Source: Clostridia bacterium
GTDB taxonomy: Bacteria > Bacillota_A > Clostridia > Christensenellales > Aristaeellaceae
Length of the DNA: 64,000 bases
Reading direction: 5' to 3'
NCBI GenBank assembly: GCA_017525805.1
Contig: JAFXSH010000058.1
Coordinates: 9,829-73,828 of the forward strand
Position 1 is the stretch's first letter. Each line of letters begins with the position of its first letter. Of this stretch, positions 17,803 through 26,325 are shown piece by piece. The notes beneath the pieces were generated by a model. The model saw nothing but the letters and a program-made list of their open reading frames with translations. It was not told the DNA's origin and ran no database searches. The position numbers and the translations under genes are program-made.

Positions 17803-17831
17803 ATTATATTCCTTTTTTTGTTTTTTGTCTA
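17803..17831 (-). promoter_or_regulatory. Promoter of the nucleotidyltransferase
   Basis: Minus-strand TAGACA (17831-17826), 17-bp spacer that is almost all A, and TATAAT (17808-17803). Confidence 0.6.
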
Positions 17832-17902
17832 TCCTTCTTCCCAAAACTGCGCCCGCCGTGGTATACTTGGGACAGCAAAAAGCATGCAAGGAGAAATGCG
17901 TC

Positions 17903-19129
17903 ATGAACGAAGAACAGAAGCTGCATCCCATGGGCACAGTGCTGGGCGACCCCCTGCCCGGCGCGCCGGTGCTGGCCGCCCGGGGAAACACGGTGACAGG
18001 CGTGCGTACCATCACGCTGATCCAGCCAGGCCAGGCGGACGTGCTGGCTGGGAAAAAGGATGGTCTTTATCCCCGGTACGACCGGCCCCTGACGGTGGAA
18101 GTATGGTATCCCGCCCTGCCGGGTACGGAAGCCGAGCGCGCGGTGTACACCGATCATATGGGCCGGGCGGACCAGAATAACCTGACCCCTTACTCCATTG
18201 ATGGCCGCGCTTACCGGAACGCCGCACCCGATCCGTCCGCCGGGCCCTGCCCGGTGATCGTGATTTCCCACGGCTATCCCGGCTCCCGCATCCTGCTGGT
18301 GAACTTAGCGGAAAACCTGTCCAGCAAGGGCTATGTGGTGCTCTCCATCGGGCACACCGATAATACCTATGAGGATTTCGCGGCTGAGGGTTCCATCGAA
18401 AGCGCGGTGATCCACCGGTCTTTGGATCAGCGGTTCGTGATTTCCCATCTGAAAACACTGAACGAGGAAGGCTTCCTGCGGGGCCTGCTGCTGCCCGATA
18501 CCGTGGGCCTGATCGGCTTTTCCATGGGCGGCTATGGCGCGCTGCGCACTGTGGGGGCCCGGATCAGCCAAAAAGTTTTAGCGGATATCTTTGCTCCTGT
18601 GGCGGAGGAAGTGAAGGAAGAGGCAAACTGGCACGGGGATAAAACTGTGAAAGCCGCCGTGCTGTTCGCCCCTGCCGCTTTCTGGTTCGATCCCGCCCAG
18701 TCCGGGGATATCGATATCCCCACCCTCTGGTTCTGCGGAACCGCCGATAAAACGGTGGGCTATGATGCCGTGCGGCAATGCTGCGAAGGGGCCACAAATT
18801 CTGATCGGATTTTCATCACCTATGAGCGCTGCGGCCACAACGTGGCCAACAATCCCGCCCCCCTGGAGGCAAAATCCGCCTCCTGGGAGATTTACAAGCG
18901 CTGGGCCGATCCCGTGTGGGACACGTGGAAGATCAACAACCTGAACTGCCACTTCGTCACCGCGTTTATGGACGGTATTTTGAAGGGAGACGCGGAAAAA
19001 GCGGCATACCTGAACGTCCCCACTCCCTGCGGAAAGGACGCGGACAGCGGCAAGGGCACGGGCTGGCCCGGTTTTCCGGAGGCTTCGCCCGCTGGGGTGA
19101 TCTTGGAACACCTGCCCCCGCGGGCATAA
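17903..19129 (+). CDS. Alpha/beta hydrolase of the dienelactone hydrolase/PAF-acetylhydrolase type
   Basis: 408 residues without a signal peptide. The nucleophile elbow is GFSMGGYG (Ser207), the oxyanion-hole strand is VIVISHGYPGSR (about 115-126), and a late His in YERCGHNVANN could complete the triad; an acid residue is plausible at FCGTADKTVG. The sequence resembles PAF-AH/dienelactone hydrolase relatives, so an esterase or lipase of unknown substrate. Start 17903 follows AAGGAGAAATGCGTC. A TATACT at 17862-17867 is a likely -10. It lies between the nucleotidyltransferase and the NahK-like kinase, both on the other strand. Confidence 0.85.
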   Translation: MNEEQKLHPMGTVLGDPLPGAPVLAARGNTVTGVRTITLIQPGQADVLAGKKDGLYPRYDRPLTVEVWYPALPGTEAERAVYTDHMGRADQNNLTPYSIDGRAYRNAAPDPSAGPCPVIVISHGYPGSRILLVNLAENLSSKGYVVLSIGHTDNTYEDFAAEGSIESAVIHRSLDQRFVISHLKTLNEEGFLRGLLLPDTVGLIGFSMGGYGALRTVGARISQKVLADIFAPVAEEVKEEANWHGDKTVKAAVLFAPAAFWFDPAQSGDIDIPTLWFCGTADKTVGYDAVRQCCEGATNSDRIFITYERCGHNVANNPAPLEAKSASWEIYKRWADPVWDTWKINNLNCHFVTAFMDGILKGDAEKAAYLNVPTPCGKDADSGKGTGWPGFPEASPAGVILEHLPPRA

Positions 19130-19139
19130 AACCGCATAC

Positions 19140-19170
19140 GCAAAAGCGCCGGGCGTTCCGGCGCTTTTGC
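19140..19170. terminator. Bidirectional terminator
   Basis: GCAAAAGCGCCG pairs with CGGCGCTTTTGC across a 7-base loop. Placed between the convergent hydrolase and kinase genes. Confidence 0.75.
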
Positions 19171-19188
19171 AATATACAGATTTGCTTA

Positions 19189-20322
19189 TCAAGCGTTCTG
19201 ATACTTATGGGCGCATTCCCGCACGATGGCGTTCATGGCGTCCTGCTTTTCCAGCATATCCTTGGCCAGGGCGATCTGGCAGCGGGTACGGACCAGGTTG
19301 TGCTTATCCTTTTTTACGTTGAAATACTTGTCGCCGTTGATGTAGTCATCCAGGAAACGGGTGGCCAGCTCGCAGGCCAGCACGAAGCTGGACATGCCCA
19401 GGGTTTCCACCTCCAGGGGCGTTAAGGTCTTGGCCGTCTTTTTCAGGAAGCCTTCGGCGAAAGCCCAGAAAATGTTCAGGTTCACGCCTGCTTTCTGGTA
19501 ATCCTCGCTGTCCTCTTCCACAAAGTTGGCGGCAAAGCGGATGGCGTCGCCGAAATCGTGCCCCACCAAACCGGGCATCACGGTGTCCAGATCCACCACC
19601 ACGATCGCGTCGCGAGTCTTTTCATCAAACAGCACGTTGTTGATTTTGGTATCGTTATGGGTCACCCGCAGGGGCAGCTTTCCCTGGTTGTAAAGGTCGG
19701 TAAGATGGCAGGCCTGATCCTGAACGGAAAGCAGCCATTCCAATTCTTCCTTTACCTCGGACACTCTGCCGCATTCGTCCCGCACCACGTCCCGCAGCAT
19801 GGCGTCGTAGCGCTTGCGGGTGTCGTGGAAATCCGGGATCGTATAATAGAGCTGGGTGGCGTCAAAATCGCTGAGCATCATCTGGAATTCGCCGAACGCC
19901 TCCCCGGCGTTGCGCACCACGCGGATATCATCGCAGCTGTCAAAAGTGACGGAGGGCACGTAATTGCAGATGCGCCAGAAGCTGTCGGACTCATCCATCA
20001 GATAGGTTTTTCTGTTGCCGCTTCCGTCTATGGTGTGATGGTAATGCAGGCTCACCTTGTTCGGCACTTTTTTATGAATGTATTCCGTTACTTTGTCGAT
20101 GTTTTCCATCAACTGGATGGGATTCTTAAAAGCGTAGGTGTTCACCCGCTGCACCAAGTAAGGCTTGATCACCGCCATGCCGGTGCCGTCGTCTCGGATA
20201 TAGTTCACTTTGTAGGTCATGTTTACGTTGCCCTGGCTCACTTCCTCATAACTGAAAAAGGGCCCGGGGATGCGAAACGCTTCCCCAACCTTGAGAAGCT
20301 TGCGCGCGATATCCTGATTCAT
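19189..20322 (-). CDS. NahK-like sugar 1-kinase (aminoglycoside phosphotransferase fold)
   Basis: 377 residues. APH/protein-kinase fold with the catalytic loop VTHNDTKINNVLFD (His222, Asn223, Asp224 as the likely base) and the metal-binding VVDLDTVMPG about 20 residues later. Both motifs are those of N-acetylhexosamine 1-kinase (NahK). The reaction would be ATP plus N-acetylhexosamine to the sugar 1-phosphate, which the nucleotidyltransferase at 16829 could then activate. The two genes are not contiguous, so co-function is inference. A GAGGGAAAAGA ribosome site and a consensus promoter support the start. Confidence 0.82.
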   Translation of the reverse strand: MNQDIARKLLKVGEAFRIPGPFFSYEEVSQGNVNMTYKVNYIRDDGTGMAVIKPYLVQRVNTYAFKNPIQLMENIDKVTEYIHKKVPNKVSLHYHHTIDGSGNRKTYLMDESDSFWRICNYVPSVTFDSCDDIRVVRNAGEAFGEFQMMLSDFDATQLYYTIPDFHDTRKRYDAMLRDVVRDECGRVSEVKEELEWLLSVQDQACHLTDLYNQGKLPLRVTHNDTKINNVLFDEKTRDAIVVVDLDTVMPGLVGHDFGDAIRFAANFVEEDSEDYQKAGVNLNIFWAFAEGFLKKTAKTLTPLEVETLGMSSFVLACELATRFLDDYINGDKYFNVKKDKHNLVRTRCQIALAKDMLEKQDAMNAIVRECAHKYQNA

Positions 20323-20387
20323 TCTTTTCCCTCGCTTATTTTTCCATCAATCAATTCCTGCCATGAACTGGCAGAAATTTCATCTGT

Positions 20388-20416
20388 ATCATACTGGATT
20401 TTGCTGTTTTTGTCAA
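20388..20416 (-). promoter_or_regulatory. Consensus promoter of the NahK-like kinase
   Basis: Minus-strand TTGACA (20416-20411), 17-bp spacer, TATGAT (20393-20388). Confidence 0.75.
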
Positions 20417-20478
20417 TCAAAACGTCGGATTCTTCATAATCATTTCATTTTCTCCCTGGGTTTTGCTTAAAAATACCT

Positions 20479-20507
20479 TTGCTTCCGTCGCCGTATCATA
20501 GTATAAT
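20479..20507 (+). promoter_or_regulatory. Promoter of the SNF2 helicase gene
   Basis: TTGCTT (20479-20484), 17-bp spacer, TATAAT (20502-20507); the ribosome site GGGAGGG follows before ATG 20542. Confidence 0.6.
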
Positions 20508-20541
20508 ACCTGCAAACAATCACGGGAGGGAAAGGAAGACC

Positions 20542-22761
20542 ATGACGGCGGAAACGGTGCTTGCCGCCCTGGCGGCGATCCGCGCGCCCCAGGCGCGGGA
20601 CGAATACGACCTGCACGGCCTGACGGCTGACGCCTTGCGGCGGGCGGATATTCCCTTCCATCATGAAGCGCCCCTGGCCCCCCGGTGCCGCGTCGATTTT
20701 CTGTGCGGCACGGTGGGCATCGAGATCAAACGGGGCAGGCCGGACAAAACGCCGGTGGAAAAGCAATTGCGGCGCTATGCCGAAACAGGGAAGCTTACCG
20801 CCCTGGTTTTGCTTTCCGAAAAAGCCCTGCCCTCCCTGCCGGGGTTCGTTTGCGGTATTCCCGTGTACCCGGTGAGCCTGTACAAGCTGTGGGGCATCGC
20901 CACGGACACGGCGGGCGAAAAGAAAGCCGAAACAGTTCCCGAACCGCCCTTGGACATACCCATGGAAATAAACGAAGAAGCCCCGCCGGAAAGCGCCTCG
21001 CCTCTCTCCCTGGAGGACAGCATCCTGCGGGATTTATCCCAGGAGGATATTCCGCCCTTCCTGCGGGACGGGGAACCCGCTTCCTATTATTATGGCGTGC
21101 TGTCCTACAACGCCCGGCGGAAATGCTGGGTGATCAAGGGGGATCCCACCGTGACGGAACTGGCCAAGCGCCTGTTCCCCGGCAGCGACGCCAAACGGGG
21201 GGAAGCTCGCTTCACCGCCCACCGGCGCGTCGTGGGGGACGTGAGCTGGCTGATGCAGCGCTATCCCCTGGAAATCGCCCCCCGGGATCGGGAACGCTGG
21301 CGGCAGGCCATGAACCAGGCCCGGGATTATTACCGGGAGAGGGAGCGGGCCCGCACCCTGCTGCCCGCCCCTCAGCCCACCCCAGCCGTGTTTTCGGGCG
21401 AGCTTCGGCCCTTTCAGCAGATCGGCCTGCGCTGGCTGCTGCTGACGCCCCGGGCGCTGCTGGCCGATGAAATGGGCCTGGGCAAAACGGTGCAGGCCCT
21501 GGCCTGCGCAGCCCAGGAGGGAATTTTTCCCCTGCTGATCGTGCCGCCGCCCCACCTGTGCCGCAACTGGCTGGCGGAAACAATACGTTTCCTTCGGATC
21601 AACGGCCGCCCGCCCCGTGTGCATATCGTGAAGGGCTTAACGCCCTACGCCCTGCCGGAAGCGGACGTGTACATCCTGCATTATCTGCTGCTGCGAGGCT
21701 GGAAGGAAGCGCTGCCCCCCATGAGCTTCCACACTGTGATTTTTGACGAAATTCAGGAGCTGCGCCGGACCGGATCGGAAAAATACAGCGCGGCCAGCCT
21801 GCTGTCTGAAAGCTGCCAGCGGGTGATCGGCCTGTCCGGCACCCCCATTTATAATTACGGCAGCGAAATCTGGAACGTCATCAACATCCTGGACTTTCAT
21901 TTCTTAGGCGACTGGGAAACCTTCACCCGGGAATGGTGCGCCGGGTACGGCAACCGCATCGTGCAGAAGCCCGAACTGCTGGGCGATCATCTGCGCCGGG
22001 AAGGTCTGATGCTGCGCCGCACCAAGCAGGAGGTGCTGCCCGAGCTGCCGGAAAAGCGGCGGCTGGTGCAGGAAATCGACGCGGACGACGCCCTGTACGC
22101 GCGCCTCATGGCGCCGGTATGGGAAAAGCTGTACCGCTGGCGGCTGGATCAGGCTCTGACCGCTTCCGCCCGCGCCCTGCTGGAGGATCAGATTTCCCAG
22201 GACGCCCGCCAGGCCACGGGGCTGGCGAAAGCCCCCTACGTGTGCCAGTTCGTGAAAGCATTGGTGAACGCCGGCGAAAAAGTTCTGCTGTTTGCACACC
22301 ATCACGCCGTGATGGATATTTACAAAAACGAACTGAAAAACGAGCGTCCCGCGTTCATTACCGGCCGGGAAACCGCCGCCCGGAAAGAGGAAGCGGCGGA
22401 TCGGTTCATGACCGGTAAAACGGACCTGTGCGTCGTTTCCATGCGGGCGGCCAGCGGCCTGAACCTGCAGCGGGCCTCCTGCGTGGTATTCGGAGAACTG
22501 GACTGGAGCCCCGCCGTGCACGCCCAGGCGGAAGACCGGGCCCACCGCATGGGCCAAAAGGATTCCCTTTTGTGCTATTATCTGGTGGCCCCCCGTGGCA
22601 GCGACCAGGACATGCAGGAAGCCCTGGGCCTCAAGGTGAGCCAGTTTCAGCTGCTCATGGGCGACCAGGCGGAAACTCAGGCCCATTCCGAAGCGGGAGC
22701 CAATTTTGCCCGGCGGCACGTGGAAAAGCTGATCGCCGCCATGGAAAAACGGGAGGCTTGA
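20542..22761 (+). CDS. SNF2-family ATPase with N-terminal PD-(D/E)XK nuclease-like domain
   Basis: 739 residues. N-terminal region (about 25-115) has the spacing of a PD-(D/E)XK nuclease: a VDF strand with Asp52, then IEIKRG with Glu61 and Lys63. A linker region with tyrosines follows (about 165-270). The SNF2 motor is complete: Walker A DEMGLGKT (Lys315), motif II DEIQ (Asp402) in place of the more usual DExH, SGTPIYN as motif III, and a helicase C domain with GLNLQ and AEDRAHRMGQ. No methyltransferase, specificity subunit or other defence gene adjoins it. Function could be DNA repair, remodelling or defence. Start 20542 is set by GGGAGGG. Confidence 0.88.
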   Translation: MTAETVLAALAAIRAPQARDEYDLHGLTADALRRADIPFHHEAPLAPRCRVDFLCGTVGIEIKRGRPDKTPVEKQLRRYAETGKLTALVLLSEKALPSLPGFVCGIPVYPVSLYKLWGIATDTAGEKKAETVPEPPLDIPMEINEEAPPESASPLSLEDSILRDLSQEDIPPFLRDGEPASYYYGVLSYNARRKCWVIKGDPTVTELAKRLFPGSDAKRGEARFTAHRRVVGDVSWLMQRYPLEIAPRDRERWRQAMNQARDYYRERERARTLLPAPQPTPAVFSGELRPFQQIGLRWLLLTPRALLADEMGLGKTVQALACAAQEGIFPLLIVPPPHLCRNWLAETIRFLRINGRPPRVHIVKGLTPYALPEADVYILHYLLLRGWKEALPPMSFHTVIFDEIQELRRTGSEKYSAASLLSESCQRVIGLSGTPIYNYGSEIWNVINILDFHFLGDWETFTREWCAGYGNRIVQKPELLGDHLRREGLMLRRTKQEVLPELPEKRRLVQEIDADDALYARLMAPVWEKLYRWRLDQALTASARALLEDQISQDARQATGLAKAPYVCQFVKALVNAGEKVLLFAHHHAVMDIYKNELKNERPAFITGRETAARKEEAADRFMTGKTDLCVVSMRAASGLNLQRASCVVFGELDWSPAVHAQAEDRAHRMGQKDSLLCYYLVAPRGSDQDMQEALGLKVSQFQLLMGDQAETQAHSEAGANFARRHVEKLIAAMEKREA

Positions 22762-22881
22762 ACCCTCCCCGGCGTTTCCTTTTCTCCCGCGAAAAAAAAT
22801 TGAAATTATTTTTGTAAATAGCAGGAAAAAAGGAAAGTACGGCGAAACATAATAAAATGCTCGTACTATGGAGTGGTATGT

Positions 22882-24918
22882 ATGCCGTACACCATTGCAC
22901 GCCACGCCGGTTATTGCGCCGGAGTGCGAAAGGCCATGGAGCTGGCGCTCAGCGCCGCGCGGGAAGCCAGGGAGCAGGGTATCCCCTGCTATTCCTTAGG
23001 GGAGCTGATCCACAATCCCGACGCCGTGAGGGCCCTAAGGCAGGAAGGCGTCATTCCTGTGGAACGGGTGGAGGACGCCAAAGGCGGCATGATCCTGCTG
23101 CGCAGCCACGGCGTGCCGCCCCAGGTGGAAGAGCAATGCCGGAAGCAGGGCCTGATCGTTCGGGACTGTACCTGCGCTTCCGTCCGCGCCCTGCACAACA
23201 TCGTGCGGGAAAGCGGCGAACAGGGTATACCGGTAATCCTGGTGGGCGAACCGGACCATCCCGAAGTACAGGGCACCGCCGCCTGGTGCCCCGGCAAGTG
23301 TTACATCGTGCGCACGGAAGCGGACGTGGACGCTCTGCCGGAGATGGAAAGGGCGCTGGCCGTTTCCCAAACCACCTTTTCCCTGAGCGCGTGGGAAAAG
23401 ATTTTGAAAAAGCTCAACGCGCGCTATAAGGATTTGGACGCCCGCTGCACCATCTGCCCCGCCACCCAAATGCGCCAGCAGGAAGCAAAAGCCCTGGCCG
23501 CCCAGGTGGACGCCATGATCGTGGTGGGCGGCAGGAGCAGCGCCAATACGCGCAAATTATACGAAGTATGCCGGGCCATTTGCCCGCGCACCATTTTGGT
23601 GGAACGTGCGGAGGAAATTCCTTCACACTTTGCAGATATCCACAATCATCACATAGGAATAGCCGCCGGCGCATCCACACCGGATTGGTCATTTAAGGAG
23701 GTTGTCACACGCATGAACGAACAGGAACGCATCGACCAGGAAACCCAGGAACCCGTCGCCAATGTTGAACAGGAAACTCAGGAGAATCAGGCCCTGACCA
23801 TGGAAGACATTGAAAAGACCGTGGTTCGCATCCGCACGGGCCAGACCGTAACTGGCACCGTCGTGCAAATCAACGATGACGAAGTGTGCGTCAACATCGG
23901 TTATAAGTCCGATGGTTTGATCAAGCGCTCCGAATTGGTTGATCAGGACGTGAAGCTCAACGACGAGATCGAGGTCGAGGTCGTTAAGGTAAACGACGGC
24001 GAAGGCAACGTCCTGCTTTCCCAGCGCAACATCGTGAACCGCAAGGCTTGGGACGCGCTGATGGAAAAGTTTGAGAACAACGAATACATCGACGCTGTGG
24101 GCAAGGAAGCCGTCAAGGGCGGCTTGCTGGCCAGCGTCGAGGGCGGCATTCGCGCTTTCGTGCCCGCTTCCCAGCTGGCGCAGCGCTACGTTGAAAAGAT
24201 CGGCCAGTTCGTGGGCCAGCCCATGAAGCTGAAGATCATCGACGTGGACAAGCAGAAAAAGCGCATCGTGGCCAGCCGCAAGCAGGTCATTGAAGAAGAA
24301 AGCGCCGCCAAGAAGGCCGCCGCTTGGGAGAAGCTGGAAGAGGGCGCTGTGGTGAAGGGCATCGTTCGCCGGTTTGCTGATTTCGGCGCGTTCGTCGATT
24401 TAGACGGCGTGGACGGCCTGATCCATATCACCGACCTGGCCTGGAACCGCGTGAATCATCCCAGCGATGTGCTGCAGGTGAACCAGGAAGTGGAAGTGAA
24501 GGTGCTGAAGCTGGACCGCGAACGGGAACGCATTCAGCTGGGTTACAAGCAGCTGCAGCCCATGCCCTGGGACAACATCGAAGAAAAGTATCCCGTGGGC
24601 GCTATCTTGGAGCGCAACGTGGTGCGCATCCGTCCCTTCGGCGCGTTCATCGAGCTGGAGCCCGGCGTGGACGGCCTGGTGCATATTTCCCAGTGCGCCC
24701 TCACCCGCATCGCCAAGGTGGAAGACGTGCTGCAGGTGGGTCAGCCCGTGCGGGTCAAGGTGCTGGCTGTTGATCCCGAAGCCAAGCGCATCAGCCTGAG
24801 CATTCGCGAAGCCCTGGCCGACGAAGCTTTCGTGGAAGAAGAAGCTCTGGAAATCCCCGGCGAAGCCGAGGAAGCCCCTGCTGCCGAAGCTCCCGAAGCC
24901 CCCGCCGACGCTGAATAA
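22882..24918 (+). CDS. ispH-rpsA: IspH (HMB-PP reductase) fused to ribosomal protein S1
   Basis: 678 residues. Residues 1-277 are IspH, the [4Fe-4S] enzyme that makes IPP and DMAPP from HMB-PP, with the three cluster cysteines in YCAGVRKA (Cys12), DCTCASV and CTICPATQ, plus LRSHGVPP. From about residue 305 there are four S1 RNA-binding repeats (clear examples: GAVVKGIVRRFADFGAFVDL and GAILERNVVRIRPFGAFIEL) and an acidic, Ala/Glu-rich tail. Such fusions are known in Clostridia. ATG 22882 follows GGAG by 8 bases; a GTG at 22873 is the alternative. An internal ribosome site at the domain junction is listed separately. Confidence 0.96.
   Translation: MPYTIARHAGYCAGVRKAMELALSAAREAREQGIPCYSLGELIHNPDAVRALRQEGVIPVERVEDAKGGMILLRSHGVPPQVEEQCRKQGLIVRDCTCASVRALHNIVRESGEQGIPVILVGEPDHPEVQGTAAWCPGKCYIVRTEADVDALPEMERALAVSQTTFSLSAWEKILKKLNARYKDLDARCTICPATQMRQQEAKALAAQVDAMIVVGGRSSANTRKLYEVCRAICPRTILVERAEEIPSHFADIHNHHIGIAAGASTPDWSFKEVVTRMNEQERIDQETQEPVANVEQETQENQALTMEDIEKTVVRIRTGQTVTGTVVQINDDEVCVNIGYKSDGLIKRSELVDQDVKLNDEIEVEVVKVNDGEGNVLLSQRNIVNRKAWDALMEKFENNEYIDAVGKEAVKGGLLASVEGGIRAFVPASQLAQRYVEKIGQFVGQPMKLKIIDVDKQKKRIVASRKQVIEEESAAKKAAAWEKLEEGAVVKGIVRRFADFGAFVDLDGVDGLIHITDLAWNRVNHPSDVLQVNQEVEVKVLKLDRERERIQLGYKQLQPMPWDNIEEKYPVGAILERNVVRIRPFGAFIELEPGVDGLVHISQCALTRIAKVEDVLQVGQPVRVKVLAVDPEAKRISLSIREALADEAFVEEEALEIPGEAEEAPAAEAPEAPADAE
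23695..23715 (+). promoter_or_regulatory. Internal ribosome site and in-frame ATG at the IspH/S1 junction
   Basis: AAGGAGGT (23695-23702) precedes ATG 23713 by 10 bases. This ATG is in frame with the fusion (codon 278) and starts exactly at the junction, giving MNEQERIDQ. It would yield a free S1 protein of about 401 residues. Confidence 0.65.
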
Positions 24919-24932
24919 TGAACCGGTAAAAC

Positions 24933-24971
24933 ACTGCCGCGCCCAATTCCATAGGACGCGGCGGTTTTTTC
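24933..24971 (+). terminator. Terminator after ispH-rpsA
   Basis: GCCGCG (24936-24941) pairs with CGCGGC (24957-24962), followed by GGTTTTTT. Confidence 0.75.
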
Positions 24972-25015
24972 TGCTTTTTTGAATGAAAAACATACGAGTT
25001 CGGAGGCCCTTTGCC

Positions 25016-26254
25016 ATGAAAACACGCTTCCCGCTTCCCCTGCTGGCCCTGCTCCTGCTGCTGTGTTCTGTTTCCGCCTTGGCCGAAGAAGCGGCGGATA
25101 TCACCGACCAGTGCAAGTTTTCCGCCTCCCCCGGGAAGTTCAAGCTGACCCGGATGTATGACCGGGACTACCGCACCGCCTATATGAGCGACAAACAGAA
25201 AAATCCTTACGTGGAGCTGACGGCCCCCAAGGGCAGCCCCGTATACAGCCTGTACGTCTGCTTTGCCCACAAGGTGCTCACCCCCTGGGAGCTGCAGGCC
25301 AAGCGCAGCGGAAAATGGGAAACGATCTATGAAAGCGAGGGCCTCTGCGCCCACGAATATGTGACGCTGCCGGAGGGGGAATCCGCCCTGCGGATCAGAT
25401 CCAAGGCGGAAAAGCAGACCCAGATGATCGTCAACGAGCTCTTTGCTTTCGGCCCCGGCGACGCCCCATCCTTCGTGCAGACCTGGGAGCCTACTCCCGA
25501 AAAGGCGGACCTGATGGTCATCGCCGCCCATCCTGACGACGAGATCCTCTTTTTCGGCGGCACGATCCCCACCTATGCGGTGGAACGCGGCATGAACGTG
25601 GTGGTAGTGTACATGACCAACGGTACCACCAAGGACGGCATCACCTCCCGCCGCAGCGAGCTGCTCAACGGCCTGTGGGAAATGGGCGTGCGCCAGTATC
25701 CGGTGGTGGGCACCTTGGACGATCTGTATTCCGCCAAGCTGGAGAAAGGCTACGAAATCTGGGGAAAAACCAAGACATTGCAGTTCATTACCCAAATGTA
25801 CCGACAGTACAAGCCCGAAGTGGTAATTACCCACGACGTGAACGGCGAATACGGCCACGGGGCGCACCGGGTGTGCGCCGACGCGGCCCAGAAATGCATT
25901 GCCATGGCGGCAGATGCCAATACCTACGCCGATACCGCCGCCCAGTGGGGCACTTGGCAGGTAAAAAAGCTGTACCTGCATCTGTACAAACAGGACGCCC
26001 TTGAAATGGACTGGGACCAGCCCCTTTCCGCCTTGAACGGCCGCACGGGCTATGAAGCGGCGCTGGACGCCTACACCTGGCATGTATCCCAGCATGAAGC
26101 CGGGCAGAAAAACCCGAAAACCGGCAAGTACGAGCTGTTCACCGTGGAGGACCGAAACAGCGATTACAGTTGTTACCGCTTCGGCCTGGCTTATTCCGCC
26201 GTGGGGCCGGATATAGAAAAGGACGACTTCCTTGAGAACATCGTTCTTGATTGA
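25016..26254 (+). CDS. Exported PIG-L/LmbE-family deacetylase with an N-terminal carbohydrate-binding-like domain
   Basis: 412 residues. A signal peptide (1-22, cleavage after SALA) shows export. Residues 30-150 form a beta-rich domain with discoidin-like look (DITDQCKFSAS, ending in LRIRSKA). The PIG-L domain starts near 165: the metal motif is HPDDE at His172, with HGAH about 110 residues later. PIG-L enzymes remove N-acetyl groups from GlcNAc-containing molecules; the true substrate is unknown, but an extracellular glycan is likely. Start 25016 follows CGGAGGCCCTTTGCC. It sits between ispH-rpsA and a convergent glycosidase gene. Confidence 0.88.
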   Translation: MKTRFPLPLLALLLLLCSVSALAEEAADITDQCKFSASPGKFKLTRMYDRDYRTAYMSDKQKNPYVELTAPKGSPVYSLYVCFAHKVLTPWELQAKRSGKWETIYESEGLCAHEYVTLPEGESALRIRSKAEKQTQMIVNELFAFGPGDAPSFVQTWEPTPEKADLMVIAAHPDDEILFFGGTIPTYAVERGMNVVVVYMTNGTTKDGITSRRSELLNGLWEMGVRQYPVVGTLDDLYSAKLEKGYEIWGKTKTLQFITQMYRQYKPEVVITHDVNGEYGHGAHRVCADAAQKCIAMAADANTYADTAAQWGTWQVKKLYLHLYKQDALEMDWDQPLSALNGRTGYEAALDAYTWHVSQHEAGQKNPKTGKYELFTVEDRNSDYSCYRFGLAYSAVGPDIEKDDFLENIVLD

Positions 26255-26273
26255 TCACTTATTCCGCCGATTT

Positions 26274-26325
26274 GGGCAGGGAGTTTGAGGGATGAACGCC
26301 CCAAGCTCCCTGCCCCCTTTCTTTT
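26274..26325. terminator. Terminator between the deacetylase and glycosidase genes
   Basis: GGGCAGGGAG (26274-26283) pairs with CTCCCTGCCC (26306-26315), followed by a CT-rich run. Confidence 0.65.
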
